Of a stretch of 64,000 nt of DNA, positions 43,723-52,814 are shown in pieces; position 1 is the first letter of the stretch, and each line of letters begins with the position of its first letter. This DNA is from Streptomyces mirabilis. Lineage in GTDB: Bacteria > Actinomycetota > Actinomycetes > Streptomycetales > Streptomycetaceae. Under the pieces are notes generated by a model. That model searched no databases. It saw only the letters and a program-made list of their open reading frames with translations, and was not told the origin of the DNA. A program made the translations under genes and the position numbers. Location of the stretch: positions 4,588,001 through 4,652,000 of the forward strand of contig NZ_CP074102.1 in assembly GCF_018310535.1 (NCBI RefSeq), in the 5' to 3' direction.

Positions 43723-44678
43723 CAGGTGGATACCTCCGAAGTCGGTTGGGAAGTGGTCGGCTGATTCAGCAGGTCCCAGGCGAGCAGGCCCGCGCCCAGG
43801 CAGCCGGCCGTGTCCCCGAGGGCCGCGGGGACGAGGGACGGCAGTTTCTGGAAGGTGACGCGCCGCTCGACGGCGGCCCGTAGCGGTGTGAACAAGGTTT
43901 CCCCGGCCTCGGCGAGACCGCCACCGATGATCAGAGTGCGCGGGTCCAGCAGGGTGAGCGCGGTGACGAGCCCGTCGGCGAGCGCGTCGATGGCGTCCTG
44001 CCAGACCTCCCGCGCCCGCGCGTCCCCGGACTCGACGGCCTTCGCACAGTCGGCGGCGTCCGCCTTCGGGTCCCCGCAGGCCTCGGCCCAGGCCTGGCTG
44101 ACGGCGGCGGCGGACGCGTACCGCTCCAGACAGCCGTGCTGCCCGCACGGACACGGGGTCCCGCCGGGGCGTACGACGACATGGCCGATCTCGCCCGCGA
44201 AACCGTGCGCGCCCGCCTCGACGCCGCCGTCGATGCCGATCGCGCCCGCGATGCCGGTACCGAGGGGGACGAACAGGAAACGGTCGGCCCCCTGCCCCGC
44301 GCCGATCCGGCCCTCCGCGAGCCCGCCGGTGCGCACGTCGTGTCCGAGCGCCACCGGCACCCCGCCCAGCCGGTCGCCGAGCAGCCGGCGCATCGGGACG
44401 TCGCGCCAGCCCAGGTTGGCCGAGTACACCGCCACGCCCCCCTCGGCGTCGACGATGCCGGGGACGGCGACTCCGGCCGCCGCCGCCGGCTCGCCGAGGT
44501 GGTGCTCGCCGTACGCGCGCAGCTCGGCCGCGAAGTCGAGGATCGCGTCGACCACGGCGTCCGGACCGCGCTCGCGGCCGGTGGGCCGGCGGGCCTGGTG
44601 GAGGAGCTCGCCCTCCGACCCGACCAGGGCGGCCTTCATCCCGGTGCCGCCCACATCGAGGGCGATGACATGTCTCAC
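43722..44678 (-). CDS. nagK: ROK-family N-acetylglucosamine kinase
   Basis: 318 residues. ATP loop DVGGTGMKAAL (8-18), catalytic GHDVRTGGLAEGRIG, PLGTGIAGAIG and the ROK zinc motif CPCGQHGCLERYAS are all intact. There is no HTH domain, so it is a kinase, not a repressor. With NagA it turns intracellular GlcNAc into glucosamine-6-P. Confidence 0.9.
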   Translation of the reverse strand: MRHVIALDVGGTGMKAALVGSEGELLHQARRPTGRERGPDAVVDAILDFAAELRAYGEHHLGEPAAAAGVAVPGIVDAEGGVAVYSANLGWRDVPMRRLLGDRLGGVPVALGHDVRTGGLAEGRIGAGQGADRFLFVPLGTGIAGAIGIDGGVEAGAHGFAGEIGHVVVRPGGTPCPCGQHGCLERYASAAAVSQAWAEACGDPKADAADCAKAVESGDARAREVWQDAIDALADGLVTALTLLDPRTLIIGGGLAEAGETLFTPLRAAVERRVTFQKLPSLVPAALGDTAGCLGAGLLAWDLLNQPTTSQPTSEVST

Positions 44679-44707
44679 GGGGACAGTGTCGCCCCTTACC
44701 CCAGGAG

Positions 44708-44737
44708 AGGTCTAGTCCACTCGCGTGGTGTAGACCT
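44708..44737. promoter_or_regulatory. Twin DasR-type (dre) inverted site
   Basis: Arms AGGTCTAGTCCAC (44708-44720) and GTGGTGTAGACCT (44725-44737), 4 bases apart, are inverted copies with 11 of 13 positions matching, and each resembles a dre site (TGGTCTAGACCA). It lies between divergent nagKA and the solute-binding lipoprotein gene and could repress both. Confidence 0.75.
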
Positions 44738-44827
44738 TGTATCCGCATTCCGAGACGGATGCAACGGACGCAGAAGCAAAGACGGACAGCCTCTGGACAG
44801 GGGCGGCCGGGGGTTGGGAGAAGTGCG

Positions 44828-46105
44828 GTGCAGCGGCGTAGGACAGGACGTAGGACAGTACTGATCGCGGCGGCGTCCGCGCTGGGCATGACGGCGACCC
44901 TCGCGGGCTGCGGCGGCTCGGCCGGTTCCGGGGACGTGACCCTCAGACTCGTGGCCGCGGACTACGGGGACTCCAAGGCCAACAGCTCCCAGAAGTACTG
45001 GGACAAGCTCGTCAAGGCGTACGAGGCCGAACACCCCGGGACCAAGGTCGAGGTCAGCGTCTACCCGTGGACGGACGTCGACCGCAAGGTCAAGGAGATG
45101 GTCGCGCGGGGCGACGCCCCCGACATGGCGCAGATCGGCGCGTACGCCGACTACGCCGACAAGGGCGAGCTGTACAAGGCCGAAGAGGTGCTCTCCATAC
45201 CCGTCCAGGCCGACTTCGTCGCGCAGCTCACCGACGCGGGGAAGATGAACCGGGTGCAGTACGGCATGCCGTTCGCCGCCTCCACCCGGCTGCTCTTCTT
45301 CAACAAGAAGCTGTTCTCCGCCGCGGGTCTCAGCGCGCCGACGACCTGGAGCGAACTGGCCGCCGACGCGCAGGCGCTGAAGGCCCGGGGCGTGAAGATC
45401 CCGTACGCGCTGCCCCTCGGTCCCGAGGAGGCGCAGGCCGAGACCATGCAGTGGCTGCTGAGCGGCGGCGACGGCTACACCGACGACGTCGGCACCTACA
45501 GCCTCGACTCCGCCCAGAACGTCGCCACCCTCACCTGGCTCAAGGACGACCTGGTGGGCAAGGGGCTGACCGGACCGGTCGCGCCCGCGAAGCTCAATCG
45601 CGCGGACGCCTTCGCGGCGTTCGCGCGCGGCGAGGTCGGGATGCTCAACGGGCACCCCACGCTGATGAAGATGGCCGCCGACAAGGGCGTGAAGTTCGGG
45701 ATGGTGCCGATGCCCGGCGTCAGCGGGAAGAGCCGGGCCACGATGGGTGTCGCCGACTGGATGATGGCCTTCAAGAAGAACGGCCACCGGGATCAGATCG
45801 GTACGTTCCTCGACTACGTCTACAGCGAGAAGAACGTGCTCGCCTTCTCGCACGAGTACGACCTGCTGCCGGTCACGACGTCCGCGTCCGAGGCGATGGC
45901 GGCGGACAGTGACGACGCGGACCTCAGCCCGTTCCTGCACGAGCTCCCCTCCTCCCAGCTCTATCCGGTCGGCAAGACGTCCTGGGCCGCCGTCAGCGCC
46001 GACATCAAGAAGCAGATCGGCAAGGCGGTCTCCCCGGACGGCAGCCCGGCCGGGATCCTCGGCTCGCTCCAGCAGGCGGCGACCACGACGGACTCCGCGG
46101 GGTAG
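44828..46105 (+). CDS. ABC-transporter sugar-binding lipoprotein
   Basis: 425 residues from GTG 44828, which has GGGAG 7 bases upstream; an in-frame ATG at 44759 has none. Signal peptide with RRR and lipobox LAGC. The body is a family 1 extracellular solute-binding protein (VTLRLVAADYGD, GDAPDMAQIGAYADYADKGEL, TTWSELAADAQALKARG, GMLNGHPTLMKMA). Permease genes are not adjacent, so it would use distant permeases and probably MsiK. The divergent nagKA and dre site point to an amino sugar or chito-oligosaccharide ligand. Confidence 0.88.
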   Translation: MQRRRTGRRTVLIAAASALGMTATLAGCGGSAGSGDVTLRLVAADYGDSKANSSQKYWDKLVKAYEAEHPGTKVEVSVYPWTDVDRKVKEMVARGDAPDMAQIGAYADYADKGELYKAEEVLSIPVQADFVAQLTDAGKMNRVQYGMPFAASTRLLFFNKKLFSAAGLSAPTTWSELAADAQALKARGVKIPYALPLGPEEAQAETMQWLLSGGDGYTDDVGTYSLDSAQNVATLTWLKDDLVGKGLTGPVAPAKLNRADAFAAFARGEVGMLNGHPTLMKMAADKGVKFGMVPMPGVSGKSRATMGVADWMMAFKKNGHRDQIGTFLDYVYSEKNVLAFSHEYDLLPVTTSASEAMAADSDDADLSPFLHELPSSQLYPVGKTSWAAVSADIKKQIGKAVSPDGSPAGILGSLQQAATTTDSAG

Positions 46106-46139
46106 CCCCGCTGTCGGTGGCGGGAGCTACGGTGCGGTC

Positions 46140-46367
46140 ATGGACGAACTGAGCGGGAGGGAGCGGGGGATCCTCGCCATGGAGCGCCGTTCCTTCGCGG
46201 GGCCCGGCGCGAAGGAACGAGCGATACGCGAGCAACTCGGCCTCGCCCCCGTCCGCTACTACCAACTCCTCAACGCCCTCCTCGACGACCCCCGCGCCCT
46301 CGCGCACGACCCGATCACGGTGAACCGCCTCCGCCGCATCCGGGACAGCCGCCGCGCGGACCGCTGA
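46140..46367 (+). CDS. DUF3263 small protein
   Basis: 75 residues, MDELSGRERGILAMERRSF with GPGAKERAIREQLGLAPVRYYQLLNALLDDPRALAHDP, the highly conserved actinobacterial DUF3263, a probable HTH protein linked by family context to cell-wall genes. TACGGT lies 6 bases before the ATG, consistent with leaderless expression. Confidence 0.9.
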   Translation: MDELSGRERGILAMERRSFAGPGAKERAIREQLGLAPVRYYQLLNALLDDPRALAHDPITVNRLRRIRDSRRADR

Positions 46368-46461
46368 CAGCGGCACCGGCCGGGGGTGGCCGTCCGGCGT
46401 TCGAGGACTGTGACTCGGTGAGCCGTGGGTGCGCCCGGGGGTGCGCGGATAGGGTCGGAGC

Positions 46462-47337
46462 ATGGGCAGCCACTCGGAAATCCCGGAATCCCCGGACGTC
46501 ACGGAACCCTTGCCGACCCCCGTGACCCCCGCCGGACGCGACGGCCTCGACGCCATCCTCACCCGGCCCGACCGGGCCGTCATCGCGCTCGACTTCGACG
46601 GAACACTCGCCCCCATCGTCGCCGACCCGGAGCAGGCCCGCGCCCACCCCGACGCGGTCCCCGCCCTCGCGGCCCTCGCCCCGAAGGTCGCCTCCGTGGC
46701 CGTCGTCACCGGCCGCCCGGCCGGCGTAGCGGTCCGCCACGGCGGCTTCGCGGGCGTCCCGGGCCTCGACCACCTCGTCGTCCTCGGCCACTACGGCGCC
46801 GAACGCTGGGACGCCCGCACCGGCACCGTCAACGCCCCCGCCCCGCACCCCGGCGTCGCCGCCGTCCGTGCCGAGCTGCCCGGGGTCCTCGACAGGATCG
46901 GCGCCTGGCACGGCACCTGGATCGAGGAGAAGGGCCGCGCGGTCGCCGTCCACACCCGCCGAGCCGAGGACCCCCAGGCCGCGTTCGAGGCACTGCGCGA
47001 ACCCCTCACCGACCTCGCCACCCGCCATGGCCTGATCGTCGAACCCGGTCGGATGGTCCTCGAACTCCGTCCCCCGGGCATGGACAAGGGCGTCGCCCTC
47101 CTGGAGTACGTCCGCGAGGTCCGCGCCGAGGCCGTCATGTACGCCGGCGACGACCTGGGCGACCTCCCCGCCTTCGCCGCCGTCGACAAACTCCGCTCGG
47201 ACGGCGTCCCGGGCCTGCTGGTGTGCAGCGGCAGCGCGGAAGTCACCGAACTGGCCGAACGCGCGGACCTCGTTGTCGACGGCCCCGGAGGAGTCGTACG
47301 CCTGCTGAAGGCATTGGCGAGTCGCCTGGACCACTGA
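46462..47337 (+). CDS. otsB: Trehalose-6-phosphate phosphatase
   Basis: 291 residues. HAD motif [18 protein letters not shown] substrate loop, [14 protein letters not shown] and motif [14 protein letters not shown] mark it as OtsB. It dephosphorylates trehalose-6-P made by OtsA, encoded next door in the opposite direction. TAGGGT (46450-46455) lies 6 bases before the ATG, suggesting leaderless mRNA. Confidence 0.94.
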   Translation: MGSHSEIPESPDVTEPLPTPVTPAGRDGLDAILTRPDRAVIALDFDGTLAPIVADPEQARAHPDAVPALAALAPKVASVAVVTGRPAGVAVRHGGFAGVPGLDHLVVLGHYGAERWDARTGTVNAPAPHPGVAAVRAELPGVLDRIGAWHGTWIEEKGRAVAVHTRRAEDPQAAFEALREPLTDLATRHGLIVEPGRMVLELRPPGMDKGVALLEYVREVRAEAVMYAGDDLGDLPAFAAVDKLRSDGVPGLLVCSGSAEVTELAERADLVVDGPGGVVRLLKALASRLDH

Positions 47338-47352
47338 TCCCCGGCCGACTAC

Positions 47353-47434
47353 AGCGCCCCGTCAGGGGCGCGGGGCTGTGACATATGCGACTCCGCCGCG
47401 TGGGCGCGACCAGCCACAACGCACCCGCAGCCGA
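47353..47434. repeat. Dispersed intergenic repeat, copy 2 (with hairpin)
   Basis: Begins with the hairpin GCGCCCC-GTCA-GGGGCGC (47354-47371) and continues GACATATGCGACTCCGCCGC and GCGCGACCAGCC, which matches the element at 30717-30785. It sits between convergent otsB and otsA and can double as terminator. Confidence 0.75.
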
Positions 47435-47445
47435 AGACTCCCGAC

Positions 47446-48843
47446 TCAGCCCTCCAACTCCCGCAACTGCTCAAGAAACCACTGCGCCGGAGGCAACGCC
47501 GTCCCGGCGGCAGCCAACCGCTTCGTACGTTCCGCCCGCTCGCCCAGCGGCATGGTCAGCGCCGAGTCCAGCGCCCGCGCGGTGCCGACCACGTCGTACG
47601 GGTTCACCACCATCGCGTCCTCGCCCAGCTCCTCGTACGCCCCCGCTTCCCGTGAGAGCACCAGCACGCATCCCTCGTCGGAGACGACCGGCACCTCCTT
47701 GGCGACGAGGTTCATGCCGTCGCGGATGGGGTTGACGAGGGCGACGTCGGCGAGCCGGTACGCGGCCAGGGAGCGGGCGAAGTCGTCCTTGACGTGGAGG
47801 ACGACCGGGGTCCATCCCGGTGTGCCGTAGCGGGCGTTGATCTCGGTCGCCACGCGCTGCACCTCGGCCGTGTAGTCCCGGTAGACGGCCAGGTCCTGGC
47901 GGGAGGGGTAGGCGAAGGCCACGTGGACGACGCGCTCGCGCCACTCCGGGTGGTCCTCCAGCAGCTGCCGGTACGCCAGCAGGCCCCGCACGATGTTCTT
48001 CGACAGCTCGGTCCGGTCGACCCGCACGATCGTCCTGCGGCCCTCGCCGATCTGCTCGCGCAGCGCGGCCATGCGCTCCGCGACGTCCGCCTCGTGCGAG
48101 CGCCTGCGCAGGAAGTCCGCGTCCGCGCCGAGCCCGTGCACGCCGATCCGGGTGTCGCCGAGCCCGCCGACGGTCGCGTCGCAACAGGCGGTGAACGCGT
48201 CCGCCCAGCGCTGGGTGAGGAAGCCGAGCCGGTCCGCGCCGAGCATGCCGCGCAGCACCTGTTCGGCGATGTCGTCGGGCAGCATCCGGAAGTAGTCGAC
48301 CGGCGCCCAGGGGGTGTGCGAGAAGTGGCCGATCCGCAGGTCGGGACGGAGCTCGCGCAGCATCCCGGGGACGAGGGTCAGGTGGTAGTCCTGGATGATC
48401 ACCACCGCGCCCTGCGCCGCCTCCGCGGCCAGAGCTTCGGCGAACGCGCGGTTGTACGCCTCGTACGACGCCCACTGGCGCCGGAACTCCGCGTCGAAGA
48501 CCGGCTCCAGCGGGGTCTGGTACAGCATGTGGTGGACGAACCACAGCACGGAGTTCGCGATGCCGTTGTACGCGTCCGCGTGCACGTCGGCGTCGATGTC
48601 CAGCATCCGTACGCCGTCCTCGGCGACCCCGCGCCGGACCGCCTCGCGGTCGCCGTCGCCGAGCGCCGAGCACACCCACAGGGCTCCCGCGTCCGGCCCG
48701 ATCGCGGAGAGGCCCGAGACCAGCCCGCCGCCACCGCGCCTGGCGCGCAGCGAGCCGTCCTCCTGGACCTCGTAGGTGACCGGGCCGCGGTTGGATGCGA
48801 CGAGGATGTTGTGGGCGCCTTGCGTTGAAGCGGGGGAAGCCAT
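47446..48843 (-). CDS. otsA: Trehalose-6-phosphate synthase
   Basis: 465 residues, GT20 family. [20 protein letters not shown] glycine loop, [40 protein letters not shown] and [14 protein letters not shown] cover the donor and acceptor sites. It forms trehalose-6-P from a nucleotide-glucose and glucose-6-P. It is convergent with otsB; gpgS lies 113 bases upstream on the same strand. Confidence 0.95.
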   Translation of the reverse strand: MASPASTQGAHNILVASNRGPVTYEVQEDGSLRARRGGGGLVSGLSAIGPDAGALWVCSALGDGDREAVRRGVAEDGVRMLDIDADVHADAYNGIANSVLWFVHHMLYQTPLEPVFDAEFRRQWASYEAYNRAFAEALAAEAAQGAVVIIQDYHLTLVPGMLRELRPDLRIGHFSHTPWAPVDYFRMLPDDIAEQVLRGMLGADRLGFLTQRWADAFTACCDATVGGLGDTRIGVHGLGADADFLRRRSHEADVAERMAALREQIGEGRRTIVRVDRTELSKNIVRGLLAYRQLLEDHPEWRERVVHVAFAYPSRQDLAVYRDYTAEVQRVATEINARYGTPGWTPVVLHVKDDFARSLAAYRLADVALVNPIRDGMNLVAKEVPVVSDEGCVLVLSREAGAYEELGEDAMVVNPYDVVGTARALDSALTMPLGERAERTKRLAAAGTALPPAQWFLEQLRELEG

Positions 48844-48900
48844 GCATCGAAACCTAGCCCGGCGTCGAAACGCTCAAACGTTCCCTTCAGCCGTATGCCG

Positions 48901-48962
48901 TCCGCGGGCCGGTGGGGGCTTGTCGCGCAGTTCCCCGCGCCCCTGACGGGGCGCTGCTACGC
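48901..48962. repeat. Dispersed intergenic repeat, copy 3
   Basis: GCGGGCCGGTGGGGGCTTGTC, then CGCGCAGTTCCCC and the hairpin GCGCCCC-TGAC-GGGGCGC. Nearly the same sequence occurs at 51602-51657, and the hairpin is shared (inverted) with 47354-47371. It lies between gpgS and otsA. Confidence 0.8.
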
Positions 48963-49901
48963 CGCCCTTCGTTTCTGGTACTCGGAGATTTCGACCATCG
49001 GCGGACGTTCCTCCGTGTCCACCGAGTACGTGCGCGGCTCGAAACCGTCCCTGCTCCGTTCGAACTGGGTGAGGGCCGGGCGGATCAGGTGACCGCGGGC
49101 CAGCCGGAGCTGGGCCGTTCGGTAGATCGCGGCGGACATCCGGCCCAGCGCCTGCCCGTCCTGGTGGCGGTGCTTGCGCACGCCCACGTCGACCTGGGCG
49201 AGCGCGTCCAGGCCCACCAGGTGCAGGGCGTCGACCAGCATGCCCAGCTCGATCCCGTACCCGACGGGGAAGGGGAGCTGTTCGAGCAGCGAGCGGCGGG
49301 CCGCGTACTCCCCGCCGAGCGGCTGCACGAAGCCGGCCAGCTGCGGCCAGTGCATGTTGAGGAGGGGGCGGGCCATGAGTTCGGTGACCCGGCCGCCCTG
49401 CCCCGCCGCACCGCCGAGCGGACGGTCGTACATCGCCTTGACGAGGTCCACACCGGGCTCGGTGAGCAGCGGCCCCACGATCCCGGAGACGAAGTCCGAG
49501 GAGAACTCCTTCAGATCCGCGTCGATGAAACAGATGATGTCCCCGCTCGTCACGAGGAGGGAACGCCACAGCACCTCGCCCTTGCCGGGCACGGTCGGGA
49601 TGCGCGGCAGGATCTCGTCCCGGTGCACCACGCGCGCGCCCGCCGCGGCGGCCACCTCCGAGGTGCGGTCGGTCGAGCCCGAGTCGATGACGACGATCTC
49701 GTCGACGAGGGGCACCTGCTGCATCAGGTCGTGGCGGATGATGGCGACGATCTCGCCGACCGTCTCCTCCTCGTTCAGCGCCGGCAGGACGACGCTCACC
49801 GAGGAGCCCGTGGCCCGTTTGGCGGACATGAGCCTGTGGAGCGGGCGATCGGTCACGGACCAGGAGCGATTGCTCAGCCAGCGCTCAGTTTCCTTCAGCA
49901 C
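48957..49901 (-). CDS. gpgS: Glucosyl-3-phosphoglycerate synthase
   Basis: 314 residues, GTG start with GAGGAG upstream. GT81/GT2-like fold with SVVLPALNEEETVGE, IDSGSTDRTSEVA, DxD motif FIDADLKEF and the acceptor motif PLGGEYAARRSLLEQLPFPVGYGIE. It transfers glucose to 3-phosphoglycerate, the first step towards glucosylglycerate or methylglucose polysaccharides. Its last six codons overlap the repeat element at 48957-48962. Grouped with the trehalose genes, it suggests a compatible-solute cluster. Confidence 0.93.
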   Translation of the reverse strand: MLKETERWLSNRSWSVTDRPLHRLMSAKRATGSSVSVVLPALNEEETVGEIVAIIRHDLMQQVPLVDEIVVIDSGSTDRTSEVAAAAGARVVHRDEILPRIPTVPGKGEVLWRSLLVTSGDIICFIDADLKEFSSDFVSGIVGPLLTEPGVDLVKAMYDRPLGGAAGQGGRVTELMARPLLNMHWPQLAGFVQPLGGEYAARRSLLEQLPFPVGYGIELGMLVDALHLVGLDALAQVDVGVRKHRHQDGQALGRMSAAIYRTAQLRLARGHLIRPALTQFERSRDGFEPRTYSVDTEERPPMVEISEYQKRRAA

Positions 49902-50082
49902 AGTCTGCGGCTCCTCACTGTCTGATCACCCGGTGTCTCACGGTGTGATCCATCTCGCGGTTCGGACGACTATCTCAACTGTCCTGGCCTTCGGTTACAG
50001 TCTTGAACAACGCGGATGACCATCGCATGTCGTAGATCATTTGCGGACCACCGCACCACCCGCACGACACAACCGAATACCG

Positions 50083-50226
50083 CTCATCCAGAGGGGCAGA
50101 GGGATACGGCCCGATGAAGCCCCGGCAACCCTCCAGCTGGTTCCTGTCACATTGATGTGGCGAGGCTCCCGGCTAGGGAAGGTGCCAAATCCGTCTCACG
50201 GCGAAGTGCGTCGTGAGGAAGATGAG
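50083..50226 (+). ncRNA. SAM-I riboswitch (S-box leader)
   Basis: All S-box hallmarks are present: P1 stem CTCATC (50083-50088) pairing with GATGAG (50221-50226), CAGAGGGGCAGAGGGA, GGCCCGATGAAGCCCCGGCAACC, and AAGGTGCCAAATCC followed by a GCGAAGTGC hairpin. It lies directly ahead of thrC. SAM binding would close P1, and the 3' P1 strand abuts the AGGAGA ribosome binding region, suggesting translational control. Confidence 0.95.
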
Positions 50227-50245
50227 GAGAAAGGGCCTCGCCTCC

Positions 50246-51574
50246 ATGGCTGCGCAGACTGTTGCAAGTTCGACTGTTGCAAGCACCACGAACCCTGTCG
50301 CGGGCGACACCACCACCGTAGTCGGTGTGGATCTCGGACCCGCCGACGCGCTTTCCTGCCGCGAGTGCGGGCACCGCGTGCCGCTCGGCCCGGTCTTCGC
50401 CTGCGAGGAGTGTTTCGGCCCGCTGGAGATCGCGTACGACTTCTCGGCCTACGAAACCGAAGAGCTCCGGGCGCGCATCGAAGCGGGCCCCGCGAACATC
50501 TGGCGCTACGCGCCGCTGCTGCCCGTCCCGGCCGACGTCGCCGACAAGCCGAACATCAACCCCGGCTGGACCAAGCTCGTCAAGGCCGACAACCTCGCCC
50601 GCGAGCTGGGCGTCGAGGCCGGCAAGCTCTTCGTCAAGGACGACTCCGGCAACCCGACGCACTCCTTCAAGGACCGCGTCGTGGCGCAGGCCATCGAGGC
50701 GGCGCGTGCCTTCAACTTCACCACTCTCTCCTGCTCCTCCACCGGCAACCTCGCCGGCGCCGTGGGTGCCGCCGCCGCCCGCGCCGGCTTCCGCTCCTGC
50801 GTGTTCATCCCGCACGACCTGGAGCAGGGCAAGGTCGTCATGGCCGCGATCTACGGCGGCGAGCTCGTCGGCATCGAGGGCAACTACGACGACGTGAACC
50901 GCTTCTGCTCCGAGCTGATCGGCGACCCGGCCGGCGAGGGCTGGGGCTTCGTCAACGTCAACCTGCGGCCGTACTACGCGGAGGGCTCCAAGACCCTGGC
51001 GTACGAGATCTGCGAGCAGCTGGGGTGGAAGCTCCCCGACCAGCTCGTGGTGCCCATCGCCTCCGGCTCCCAGCTCACGAAGATCGACAAGGGTCTTCAG
51101 GAGCTGATCAAGCTCGGACTGGTCGAGGACAAGCCGTACAAGATCTTCGGCGCCCAGGCCGAGGGCTGCTCGCCGGTGTCCGTCGCCTACAAGGCTGGCC
51201 ACGACGTCGTACGGCCCCAGAAGCCGAACACCATCGCCAAGTCGCTGGCGATCGGCAACCCGGCGGACGGGCCGTACGTGCTGGACATCGCGCGGCGCAC
51301 GGGTGGGGCCGTGGAGGACGTGAACGACGAGCAGGTCGTGGACGCGATCAAGCTGCTCGCGCGCACGGAGGGCATCTTCGCGGAGACCGCCGGTGGTGTG
51401 ACGGTGGGTGTGACGAAGAAGCTGATCGAGAACGGGCTGCTGGACCCGACGCTGACCACCGTCGTTCTGAACACCGGTGATGGTCTGAAGACGCTGGATG
51501 CGGTGGCCGGTACGGGGCTGACGGCGACCATTCGTCCCAACCTGGACTCTTTCCGAGAGGCCGGGCTCGCCTAG
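50246..51574 (+). CDS. thrC: Threonine synthase
   Basis: 442 residues from ATG 50246 (upstream in-frame ATGs fall inside the riboswitch). A zinc-ribbon-like N-terminus (SCRECGHRVPLG, ACEECFGPLE), PLP lysine in SFKDR, phosphate loop SSTGNLAGAVG and SGSQLTKI identify it. It converts O-phosphohomoserine to threonine. The preceding SAM-I riboswitch links threonine output to methionine/SAM status. Confidence 0.95.
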   Translation: MAAQTVASSTVASTTNPVAGDTTTVVGVDLGPADALSCRECGHRVPLGPVFACEECFGPLEIAYDFSAYETEELRARIEAGPANIWRYAPLLPVPADVADKPNINPGWTKLVKADNLARELGVEAGKLFVKDDSGNPTHSFKDRVVAQAIEAARAFNFTTLSCSSTGNLAGAVGAAAARAGFRSCVFIPHDLEQGKVVMAAIYGGELVGIEGNYDDVNRFCSELIGDPAGEGWGFVNVNLRPYYAEGSKTLAYEICEQLGWKLPDQLVVPIASGSQLTKIDKGLQELIKLGLVEDKPYKIFGAQAEGCSPVSVAYKAGHDVVRPQKPNTIAKSLAIGNPADGPYVLDIARRTGGAVEDVNDEQVVDAIKLLARTEGIFAETAGGVTVGVTKKLIENGLLDPTLTTVVLNTGDGLKTLDAVAGTGLTATIRPNLDSFREAGLA

Positions 51575-51601
51575 GGCTTGGCTCGGAGGGTTGTTTCTCT
51601 G

Positions 51602-51657
51602 CTGCGGGCCGGTGGGGGCCGGTCGCGCAGTTCCCCGCGCCCCTTTGGGGCGCTACC
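51602..51657. repeat. Dispersed intergenic repeat, copy 4
   Basis: Same order as 48901-48962: GCGGGCCGGTGGGGGCC, GGTCGCGCAGTTCCCC and hairpin GCGCCCC-TTTG-GGGGCGC. It separates thrC from the ThiS/MoaD gene. Confidence 0.8.
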
Positions 51658-51676
51658 CGACCGGAGGTCACAAGGA

Positions 51677-51952
51677 ATGAGCGTCAACGTCCGCATCCCC
51701 ACCATCCTGCGCACCTACACCGGTGGTCAGGCCGAGGTGACGGCCGAGGGTGGGACCCTCGGCGAGGTCATCGCCGATCTGGAGAAGAACCACGCCGGTA
51801 TCTCCGCCCGCGTTCTCGACGACCAGGGCAAGCTGCGCCGGTTCGTCAACGTCTACGTGAACGATGACGACGTCCGCTTCGAGCAGGGCCTGGAGACGGC
51901 GACACCGGACGGCGCGGGCGTCTCGATCATTCCTGCCGTCGCCGGTGGCTGA
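51677..51952 (+). CDS. ThiS/MoaD-family sulfur carrier protein
   Basis: 91 residues with a ubiquitin-like fold (VNVRIPTILRTYTGG, LGEVIADLEKN, RFVNVYVNDDDVRF) and the C-terminal Gly-Gly needed for thiocarboxylation. GGAGGT is a good ribosome binding site. Being next to thrC in actinobacteria, such proteins may serve cysteine or other sulfur chemistry rather than molybdopterin; the exact role is not shown. The JAMM-like gene in this window is a conceivable but distant processor. Confidence 0.88.
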   Translation: MSVNVRIPTILRTYTGGQAEVTAEGGTLGEVIADLEKNHAGISARVLDDQGKLRRFVNVYVNDDDVRFEQGLETATPDGAGVSIIPAVAGG

Positions 51953-52021
51953 CCACCTCGCGGGCCGTTACCCAGGGTGAGATTGTTACCCTTGGTAATG
52001 CCAATTACCGAGAGTTCATCG

Positions 52022-52058
52022 AATTGCCCCCTCCGCGAGAGAAGCGGAGGGGGCAATT
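52022..52058 (+). terminator. Strong terminator after the sulfur carrier gene
   Basis: 15-bp perfect stem AATTGCCCCCTCCGC / GCGGAGGGGGCAATT with a GAGAGAA loop and a following TCTGTA. Confidence 0.85.
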
Positions 52059-52273
52059 CTGTATGGTTGAGCGCGGTAGAGTTGGGGAAGCCGCTCCACT
52101 TTGCATGCCGGGCGCATATGAGTTCGCGCCCGAAGTCCGGCAAGAAGTAGCCAAAGTGTCCCGCACTTTTGAGCCTTATATGGCATTTATGGGGCCCGAC
52201 TTGCCCTGAATCTTCGCAAATTCTCCCCATATTCCCGATCAGTCATGCCCGGAATTCTCGTCCGATTGACCTG

Positions 52274-52301
52274 TTGCAGACGGCAGTTGGACAGATACAT
52301 T
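52274..52301 (+). promoter_or_regulatory. Cold-shock gene promoter
   Basis: TTGCAG (52274-52279), 16-base spacer, TACATT (52296-52301) in an AT-rich stretch. It gives a 5' leader of about 105 bases, usual for cold-shock genes. Bases 52060-52270 hold no convincing gene. Confidence 0.5.
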
Positions 52302-52412
52302 CAGCCGCGGTCGACGCGTTCCGGCGCACACCCCCAACCGTTGGGGGGTGAGGTCTGACCCGGGTCCGCGAAGTGCGGTCCTGTGCAAGGGCCAGTAATA
52401 GGGGAGTTAGGC

Positions 52413-52619
52413 ATGGCTCAGGGCACCGTCAAGTGGTTCAACGCGGAGAAGGGGTACGGCTTCATCGCGGTCGACGGTGGTGCGGATGTATTCGTCCACT
52501 ACAGCGCGATTCAGATGGACGGCTACCGCACCCTGGAAGAGGGTCAGCGGGTCGATTTCGAGATCTCGCAGGGCCAGAAAGGGCCGCAGGCGGACATGGT
52601 CCGGCTCGCGACCAGCTGA
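52413..52619 (+). CDS. Cold-shock domain protein
   Basis: 68 residues with RNA-binding motifs [10 protein letters not shown] (RNP1) and DVFVHYSAI (RNP2) in a single cold-shock domain, [14 protein letters not shown] start. It acts as an RNA chaperone. The ATG at 52413 has GGGGAG upstream; the frame extends ten codons further without one. Confidence 0.95.
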   Translation: MAQGTVKWFNAEKGYGFIAVDGGADVFVHYSAIQMDGYRTLEEGQRVDFEISQGQKGPQADMVRLATS

Positions 52620-52649
52620 AGCACGCGCCGACTGACTGTTCGACGTGAC

Positions 52650-52683
52650 GAAGGGCTCGTATCCCATGGGGTGCGAGCCCTTC
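52650..52683 (+). terminator. Cold-shock gene terminator
   Basis: Stem GAAGGGCTCG / CGAGCCCTTC with an inner CCC/GGG pairing, 30 bases past the stop. Confidence 0.75.
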
Positions 52684-52706
52684 GGTCTGTCTGTCCGTAG
52701 ATGTGA

Positions 52707-52746
52707 CTGTCTGCCCGCCGGCGCGGCTGTCTGCCCGTCGGTGCGG
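52707..52746. repeat. Tandem 20-bp repeat
   Basis: CTGTCTGCCCGCCGGCGCGG followed at once by a copy with two T-for-C changes (18 of 20 match). It lies between the cold-shock gene and the groEL2 promoter. Confidence 0.75.
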
Positions 52747-52814
52747 GCCCGCTCGCGCACCGGCGCGACGCGCGGGTTGCGCGCCCCTTCTCACCTGCGG
52801 ATCAAGGGGAGGCG

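Noticed and set aside
43736..44889. Long N-terminal extension of the nagA frame to 770 codons
   Set aside because: Low-complexity Arg/Gly shadow of nagK; nagA starts at 43722 with TGATG coupling.
52090..52209. Short ORFs (MPGAYEF..., MSSRPKSGKK) in the cold-shock leader region
   Set aside because: No good ribosome binding site and no recognisable product; position between a strong terminator and a promoter.
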